Shown piece by piece: positions 57,801-58,668 of a stretch of 58,668 bases of DNA (its first letter is position 1; each line of letters begins with the position of its first letter). The stretch is from contig JAIRWY010000062.1 in assembly GCA_031268675.1 (NCBI GenBank), positions 1 through 58,668 of the forward strand. The letters run 5' to 3'. The notes beneath the pieces were generated by a model. That model saw only the letters and a list, made by a program, of their open reading frames with translations, was not told the DNA's origin and did no database searches. This stretch comes from Candidatus Ancillula glyptotermitis. GTDB taxonomy: Bacteria > Actinomycetota > Actinomycetes > Actinomycetales > Bifidobacteriaceae. Made by a program: the position numbers and the translations under genes.

Positions 57801-58571
57801 TTTCAACAGCAGTTTCGTTCCAGAGCTGGAAACAACATTCACCCAAAGAGCGCGTACAGGATGCTCATCATCACGCGTACGTACTGGAATACTGCCCTTA
57901 TCAAGGCCAAGAACTGGAATTTCAATGTGATCAGTAGTACTATTCAAATCAACTCCGATACTTCTTCGGTTATCCAAGAGCGTGATAGGGGAAATCGTTT
58001 TCGTGCCGCCAGCACCGATTTTACTAGCATCATCTGCATTGCCATCAAAAAAACCAACAACACTGATTTCAATGTCAGCATCAGTTGAAGAAATTACCAC
58101 AAGTTGGCTTAAATCCGTCAGTTCAATAAGCGTTGGAGAAGTAGTAGTACCTGCAGGAAAAGCCAAATTTTGCCTACCATCGAGCTGTCCACCTTCAGGA
58201 ATGAGCAAAAGATAGCCTTCAGAAATAGCAGTCGTTTTTACATTCACCATCAGCTGCTTTGTCCCCGTTGGTGCACTTTTGGGCAACTTCACATCAACAA
58301 TAGTATTATGACCAGCAACCACATGAGTTTTTGCCGCAATAGGCATATAATCCGCTTGAGGAGCATCATTTTGCAGTTTAATATCAGGCGCAACTGACTT
58401 GAGTCCACCATTTTCTGGAGAACTAGTCATATATCCAACCGCCTCCACTGGATTTGGAGGCGCAATTAGAGCTACAAACACAAGGCAAGACAGAAGTAGA
58501 GCAACACAAGTCGCCAGAACAACTGGAACTCGCACATTTAAGCGCAATAACTTACATCTCCTATAATCCAT
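39858..58571 (-). CDS. Giant cell-surface RCC1/He_PIG protein (6,237 aa)
   Basis: Unrecognised giant surface protein. Order: signal peptide (~1-45); two beta modules resembling actinobacterial VRLLDTR-type secretion domains (~60-300, second with SPITLLDNRRS); Pro/Asn/Gln-rich linker (~355-410); a Big-like domain (~420-545); an acidic, then Ser/Gly/Ile-rich unknown domain (~560-1150); about 30 RCC1-like blades (~1170-3195) of the WSWGDNSSGQLG type, enough for about four seven-bladed propellers; about 28 He_PIG/cadherin-like repeats (~3255-6165) with VTGxPxP...LPDGL...V.G.P; and VAQTG + poly-Leu TM + short tail (6199-6237), a likely sortase signal, though the tail is weakly basic. An alternative start is TTG 58547 (6,229 aa), behind AGGAG. 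Many repeats carry Cys pairs. No catalytic domain is seen; a surface interaction role is likely. Confidence 0.85.
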   Translation of the reverse strand: MDYRRCKLLRLNVRVPVVLATCVALLLSCLVFVALIAPPNPVEAVGYMTSSPENGGLKSVAPDIKLQNDAPQADYMPIAAKTHVVAGHNTIVDVKLPKSAPTGTKQLMVNVKTTAISEGYLLLIPEGGQLDGRQNLAFPAGTTTSPTLIELTDLSQLVVISSTDADIEISVVGFFDGNADDASKIGAGGTKTISPITLLDNRRSIGVDLNSTTDHIEIPVLGLDKGSIPVRTRDDEHPVRALWVNVVSSSGTKLLLKDVDFTGNITLTQSDFNGNIASSTIVTAVGYVKNKAIGDDATQIPQGVTPICDTTIALTDDLSDDDLLKKIKESSGTTPVSVVLSVPTGNSNEIQIRDLSHATISDINTANAPPNGPPESLDDTNSEIQPTTNNSPENQQLPTPSTPNTQQNQQLPIKNAQIVSITLPLKTDTQNKLTPEITLDPINDGMQMDANKQLSTRLTGSVKPNATGANIRRVELFAGETFLGTGNLNYKTASKDGTVKWDFLTYIGSTKSEIRAVAVDSDNSSQVASETVEPVPLDPNTVQYMDDVQRITNEDTLKRIAQVYERTITFSGTEPIQVTKKDAKLNDVFFDSGNVQHQTIQVGDILLADPNEQYNIPYGLAQRVVAIEKMLTKTVLTVTGAPMYEIFANVDTTVKQGDKIPMVETVLPQKYMEENEFGQQVEVDENSWMETHNQLEEESKALEGEDLSDDDVLVTDDGRKISAQALENAEVAQESESYDPDTEIVDDVGSVDDYSSQNTEKVDASPLKGSGTESDPYRRIATMDVPSNNKDPKINEQSAGFGNKLVIPIKLRLCLSSGGNDKNNRPNAPKKLGAEDVKNLVSCAKSAGETTEDIRKNTGTDNPDKRKGVGVGGIPKNGLKDSVKNAWNVGLFGYVEIDITVTVGTETIKEHKAVNHSAYSGSSQISVERSRDGSKDVTKIEYKLEAGGGGFVSFNLNLISLDICFTIGPVPVMIRIAPSISFEATLSAAGSIGSSSIKEHSIYTESIIKNQKVVDHKEVDKPSHWNTSKPQITGTLSVSLSASLNLLLGLYVGNKFFAIGVTVTGSGFIALKASISFAIDTERKGGFDLTLHFIVTAGANACIGLDISIFSFSIFTIQTCFNLFTWTLFDAEITYYLTGDPPDDPADDPVDVDAGETENNSNKPAYSKPGAIWGVGDNSHGQIGNGTTSAAKTPELADGTQNFQKVVTTSSPNTVSTFGLDKSGNVWSWGDNSSGQLGRCAPNPFWKSGVDSDNTRNLPSNNAKCDPSQNKNVSSQSGEVPSKVVTESGVPLTGITDIKAADDFIIALTSSGLVYYWGKNVCKDSCTTDNSTNIPYAAHVPLLNSVKKIGAGGSTAMFERKDGTIWTWGKNITATSTTNTIPKNTKFTPDSSSNTNHPVLEQIEITDSNAYFLYSQDGQTPKTAIYGVGDCMKGQFAGEGCSVSGSFSVPAQIKAISDSTKIHIPSDEEEESDANSPIKQIAANSASVYALKEDGRVYSWGDNSNGQLGYGCKTGESGCNFNDKPIRTISKLFLPMEDSGEKTNDDPPKPIYKALGVSSIAAGKNFGAAVLTNGQVVSWGDCSHTRIWQGCTSGVSYPFVLPGTDHIANIATGDKNIFIVRDDATIARKYGTPAAWNADYWDFDSLDNVFKKPNIGKIVTTKSGISVGLDEDQKLWTWDNSAEPVVKTQVTDVDVEPSNYDPKANPGGQFQLIQDIVAGDEFFAALDDSGQILQWVPKEVENKLTGQMSANDVKKLISTEGYRLIAASGNTIFAVEGSYDNLSNSVKKYTCNPICDNPVPVTLSQPPKESAIRQLESANSELYALFWPTVGSEKETKYNESEGITGTLVNYGTMGSNAPRWESPGNYTHKQNVVNFSVENGAGYAIVKAQNPSQLMPYDIYAFGNNAKLTNTSQKAKNTLYAGNNFKRIEFPSYFGYTFKKVVTDGTSVLALTDDSEVVKWGGPAELKDKIPTEHISDYRFPSQLDHIDTAVDIFGGNKAFALLADAQTNDSPDSDYLYSWGKNSQGELGVGTNIDEFSPVQATAVSGKKIKSVSSSSGTTFAVLDDGTVRAWGDNSAGQLGIGAITDLHDRFVTVQGLNNIVKVVTSAKQALALDEDGDIYFWGDNPQGVLGTNPGENQFLPKRYDWLGHFADITAYEGNTFGVRHNGTVVDLAVGEISEIHHIRTDTGSIAATDNGVIAVNDDGEIWEFKYGKEGATTYERIGASAFGKTTGLRAKSVYYKRGYDQIGNRLAPGKGTYIALDNLGSIWGWGADDYLFIKDANNYENERYLETPTQFTGVPTSYVDSIAMTNSSIHAVTLGRYVYSWGAGDHGQKGDGSMHPNNDASYRPAYSLPNVNHAHGIWAGDDNVFLSGDMIRVDEPTGVVYALGNNDNCTLAVTENEDEQCKSKTPETVSTLQKLNDYAPVANNKEESIEISAKQIVTNGRTTIAVSNDGKVYQWGEELLNDAKKGELSPTKTTNHPKVVGKISNAVQVAITQNQTGPNTGYALKSDGTIWSWGSNNNGLLGANNSDAPDRQTGQPNVVWGMTDVISIAAGENAAIASYSDGRTFTWGANDRCQLGTADRPGAVYNKPTQINGVTAGKKVAVGGKTMYALTNNGEIYAWGDNTENQNGLNYATQNDTWSFFKDVQGSVQCSPELVMTGSEDGSLANVNVTGALDIVTDNETAYFSTGRSHSYQIYTWGKKHEWMMEHSVDRGVHIAQKLAGADYQNTHGFGAGGGFLTTAQTLTKNNQNNTGFDVLNVFSGGSNNNAKTYAITNRINSANDEKTNIWVFGDEGSGVRGVDDGKGCRPLEVTNSGYNYAHQLQDCGIANGRLAQKVVTGKESSYALMDDGTILSWGKNTYGQLGHGGEESEDIQVPRFVTAPHKKGDTPTDERDNCNGLLCHIVTIAANDYAAYAISKSGVIYSWGDNSKLQLGNNSTTTKFASSPEFVYYRQKVSKNNRGGCDCEGYFGFAAADCIVSDPSEISINASGNWAVITVPKRDDGEGKGNNVNDNSGYFIGAGQFSSATGRKVTNFDIFDDNGYRDGGDFEKNYKDIQIKKIMVSGSNVHVFTDKDVVYSCSNDQITDDSGCSPVSGADSKVMNPSEMIGAGDSNYTLSESGLVFAWGSNASGNSYGQLSSGSTGNISSPELILGENLGKVDSIAANGESALFFGNGDVYAVGKQTSKNILGTNSSLEFLASSTADDPCMNNCSVPVRSTILNQGQNFTSGSLSSGGFGVAIGDIPTAPVFATSTDTLNTKVGEKVSFDLKVTSAPKLEEVSIDPNVTLPNGLELYSCSEMKKINGNNGWKTSDKYPHDKQTYEDECANDDKAYKVLGIPTTPTDQSEHKPVIVTFTATDVSHKTSNYTLYIFVTGKRPAFGIQDNSTFELEVGKPITPIDLKVTGEGLPTVKLDVDSKLPDGLRFDPNSKGCNVENSGITNKQSTTTNKTKTSETDCFIIGTPTSYTSEGISTKITATNGYRDGENEPVKDASVTLKFSFKEPEHYISIPDVITKSTVENINQSFQVFGCGAGFDDQSKAHVEISKKGGGSGLDILTAVALSSNDQTCTDPIKWTLQFKDMSKTFADFGAKSGDILEFTAKYYPNAGSDPLLEKNFKVQVLDIKPCIEFSTKPEEIASPYCVDQTPPEIRVNVGETLEHPLIIKGSPMPKVKIDYPTLIKKYDNNAELLQDSMSWIYFDDASGSLKTGGITKDMIRSDDRESGVSHYHPTIKLYSPGYLKDHGEDGTRDYDYVSVTINIDVHGFAPKIELPDEQSRKIEVGENLDSTTSAIKFKVNALPAAAVSVTVQKHTYFNGDEVPDSFAYHSWLGFDDGPANEGTIEPDDKDPSYYIYSTRPVNSIEEDAGIYNLCIKARNAFSSAGDDCDQNLDVFVGQKPHISVNESDLDITSGDFFNIPLNISGYPYAKSGKVKISCVREPNKTKNDCDSQLQEHFKITSDGSGHPSFRLESEVEPQLQVGRYEITVQVETVMGMDTVKITATVNGENAKLHIPSEITAHYTNSISQDIAATGSPCPEVAAEDLPEFLTLKQKDPNDRCKGYRLSRDENYSPDDASSKPYSLKFTATNQDANDEQVTDTEMMDVIITGSKSPEFHTTGNFSPTVNTWAQINLGVTGTGKVTVNADQSTSETLSDLDLKLIKNHNGQWIVRGIPKSVGSYTLKFIAVNQDGEIASTIIKLNITGSKPMINPINLGNNSLYGYSEDSFMINLGVSGAPFPTVEFSWRSTGFDDVDLQEHTDNWYLTGTFPEEVASVQHSVTLEACNKPNETTQCTEKTIKFNVTPSAEDPHFAVSDLKLNVEPESYFDLPLHLLSDDNYAVRIDRESIATQQAKLEFGRASNEENLRLGHPIANIGPDDKMHGTPELDDIEVLSHPARLTGSISQPGTYIVDLCIYKVKDKASCIDNTTLKVTITVKEAVHPARINQPQRNHSATEGNFMSLDLDISGTPWPEVSVTTASGQTGLPLGMKLEGTPLDDWSIVGVPTVPGHYSFTVTATNKNGAVSREMTISVADKSDPFSMHILTNPKTIDIAYLESVSIPISTTGSCPANITMSVNQLQPQAITNEKDSEFKLDGRCSYHNLRIIGIASVINSAHELIVTASDKDGKTIASITLQINVKTDFQISIPKAVNAYLGDAINIPVNVLNGHLLDCDITVTGLPEKFLKYDSTTRSIQQISGKSTQSGTWEIKVVANAKGTKTQLDSKTMQLSIIPTDLKLDVADTTYITVGDFLDLPIYAYGRPYPSLGVKLVNADKTETEIPDFLKLVGDESDGYHLSGKWSEDVHDKMKFRVTATSGKSVISKDVVIIQKDQDLRFNFEETLTSRVGEYINFDLAITGSKPYLLQYTNLPEGLSVSSNNHLVGTIPGTTPNNYQITFTLKDSEDENVTKSVKSVMIHVVDNELQFVGENWFTTTLNHHVEYPISTSPYCTTITPVRDDLLYNDFIASGLNLSGNCLDGGYKISGNTNVIGKFMVNLKTNSGVTQTYTVQVNSEGVAFGAPSIASISVGQSVQIPLQVTGSPCPTVTIESVDSNGAAQDSSSFIVSKLSNSSSCDWVLLGDLGASPSGSLYTIHLEATQEGSAQKVEHVITLTVKSDAPEFHIDSANTIVPDNGYLDLNLGVTGNPKPKIEKVQEIPNVNCSWPSQLTLKNGRVQGFVSFSDVTDNQSESFTICLRASNSGAEKLESVKVFVVGQQPKITAKSNWSLTVDSHEQIDLGVAKTAYSTLPTVIDGELPPGLSIRESTYGTYEISGTVSALGYYHFTICAQNVIGTTVLQDTKLFIVNVAGTGIHFFPQGDITAVVNQNISIDLGVTGNPSPTDVRLESIVPALEDGSTLEIVRDHRGAWYLTGSIHSVGNTSGVYNVTVVASVNYDGKTKDIPETFPIKITQGAPTFNIPNKIHIPALHNQIINLGLKSNNQDQLVVTAGSLPPGLKLQSDGDYNYYIVGAAKNAGTYNSTVTAQLGGNIVTENIEFTVSFSDVTISPDNISHVTVGQSVQLNIPVSGSPCPQLRIKEDDDHKMPSWMHLIVDSLSCKYKLVGVVPLELPEDLNARSVSFTVEASNDDWQNISKAPISFEIQGAAPKFNYNDSEGIINITAGKYEDIALNVTGSPCPIVSFAEGSASNLPDGLELVSDCTSPLGSRIVGTVTAPEQTPVSFTVKLKAQNTVSEVVKTAETELTFMVHSSVPDIHINPSLTATIGKQFTAKLGVTGNPTPKIVFHDLPEGISQVGDSDVIRGVPYRAGGPYKFSVTLEGETSKRFDLELTVEGQIPAFHTLSDTVYLVQNDYSRTKLGVTGSGCPEVSSSNLPDGLKLTGDCNLGFAIVGVPKVVGSSIVTLTASNGSHADHRVNYDLTINIIPSTPSINTTGEKSITVSKFTSIDLGVTGHPMPEVSILTGSLPHGLHLVKRTVDVSDDNTPKTLNAQLLGQPDSETTELTSSQRWFIEGIVQDKEGDYTVNLQAVNSSDGSSVGFKTITLHVYGTFPALHAGNISGLSGDAVNVDLNVTGAPFPDVEIIDGELPDGLKLVQVEDSWRLIGMLPDEEKLYNFTLQANTGSHASEPVHVALDIKGQSPIARVDNYYVLESKSYFEHDLDIVAFPAVSDVFIEGKLPAGLILTLDGKGARIEGKIESEAGAYDVMIHAVNSAGEFEKPVHFEVVKKSAPDIKPLNNPADSSDAVAQTGVQSTTLILLLLLLLLLSMAITWITIQKGGNYDNG
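39963..39977 (-). other. Sortase-like VAQTG sorting motif
   Basis: Encodes VAQTG at residues 6199-6203, followed by VQSTT, nine leucines within a ~20-residue hydrophobic stretch, and the tail QKGGNYDNG. It resembles the LAxTG-type signal of class E sortases of Actinobacteria with Val for Leu. The tail has only one Lys. No sortase gene is in the window. Confidence 0.6.
40076..48809 (-). repeat. He_PIG/cadherin-like repeat region of the giant protein
   Basis: About 28 repeats of 75-115 residues: a V.....[ID].LGVTG.P.P.V..... strand pair, then LP.GL.L, then W.I.G.P...G.Y.[FV].V.A.N..G. At least seven contain a Cys in the GSPCP position and a second Cys about 20-40 residues later just before the V-x-G strand, consistent with an internal disulphide. 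Confidence 0.8.
48986..55064 (-). repeat. RCC1-like repeat region of the giant protein
   Basis: About 30 blades centred on W-[SG]-W-G-[DK]-N, for example VYSWGDNSNGQLGYG, ILSWGKNTYGQLGHG and IWSWGSNNNGLLGAN, each followed by a V-x-I-x-AG-x-x-x-x-x-A-L-x-x-[DS]-G half. Spacing is irregular and several blades are degenerate. Nucleotide similarity between blades is low, so this is an old repeat family rather than a recent expansion. Confidence 0.85.
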
Positions 58572-58580
58572 AATTCATCT

Positions 58581-58610
58581 ATTATAGCGGGCCCCCCCCC
58601 CCCCCCCCCC
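58581..58610 (-). promoter_or_regulatory. Promoter of the giant operon with 19-nt G run
   Basis: On the minus strand TATAAT (58586-58581) precedes the ATG 58571 by 9 nt. Five nt upstream of the -10 a run of 19 G (plus-strand C at 58592-58610) fills the space where the -35 or spacer should be; no -35 hexamer is visible beyond it. The sequence further up is low-complexity A-rich (minus strand) and runs to the window edge. Confidence 0.55.
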
Positions 58611-58668
58611 GCCCGGGATGTTTTATTTTTTTTTTGTTGTTTGTTATTTTTTAATATATGTTTTTGTA

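Noticed and set aside
39858-58571. Many antisense and alternative-frame ORFs within the giant genes
   Set aside because: They are shadows of very long real frames; none has a recognisable motif or a convincing RBS.

Overview
The window comes from a low-GC (roughly 38-45 % by eye) member of the Actinobacteria, most likely Bifidobacteriaceae. The main evidence is an 828-residue xylulose-5-phosphate/fructose-6-phosphate phosphoketolase of bifidobacterial type (C-terminus ...TAGDNE), the key enzyme of the bifid shunt. Supporting evidence is a eukaryote-like (type 2) IleRS with HYGH/KMSKS signatures, an actinobacterial rpsB-tsf-pyrH-frr-cdsA cluster, a HelD-type RNA polymerase ATPase and many leaderless genes. 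The low GC and giant surface proteins would fit a host- or protist-associated lineage, but that is inference.

Layout. 1-12.9 kb is mostly plus strand: the 3' part of pyruvate kinase, hflX (minus, sharing a CTAG stop with pyk), ffh-rsmD-PPTase, then a tight operon xfp / sugar-binding lipoprotein / ThrE-like exporter / helD. 12.9-30 kb is minus strand: ileS, tRNA-His(GTG), rpsB-tsf-pyrH-frr-cdsA, a POT peptide transporter, topA-tmk-holB, a plus-strand tRNA-Arg(CCG), and cysS-nitroreductase-xerD. The xerD frame runs on through the antisense strand of the tRNA-Arg gene. 29.8-58.6 kb, half the window, is one minus-strand unit of two overlapping giant genes followed by an eight-codon ORF and an alpha-carbonic anhydrase lipoprotein.

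The giant locus is the most unusual part. The first protein (6,237 aa, or 6,229 from an alternative start) has a signal peptide, N-terminal beta modules, about 30 RCC1-like blades, about 28 He_PIG/cadherin-like repeats and a VAQTG-plus-transmembrane C-terminus that looks like a sortase signal. The second (3,086 aa) is secreted and made of about 23 Ig-like repeats with no visible anchor. They overlap by 14 nt behind a strong ribosome binding site. A 19-nt C run (G run on the coding strand) lies just upstream of the -10 box of the first gene, next to the window edge. It could be a phase-variation switch or an assembly-end artefact.

A second theme is promoter architecture. A near-identical extended -10 box (TGnTATAAT, usually TGGTATAATA) precedes many units. 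For hflX, ileS, the POT gene, topA and cysS it lies exactly 6-7 nt from an ATG or GTG, which predicts leaderless mRNAs and corrects the start of three of these genes.
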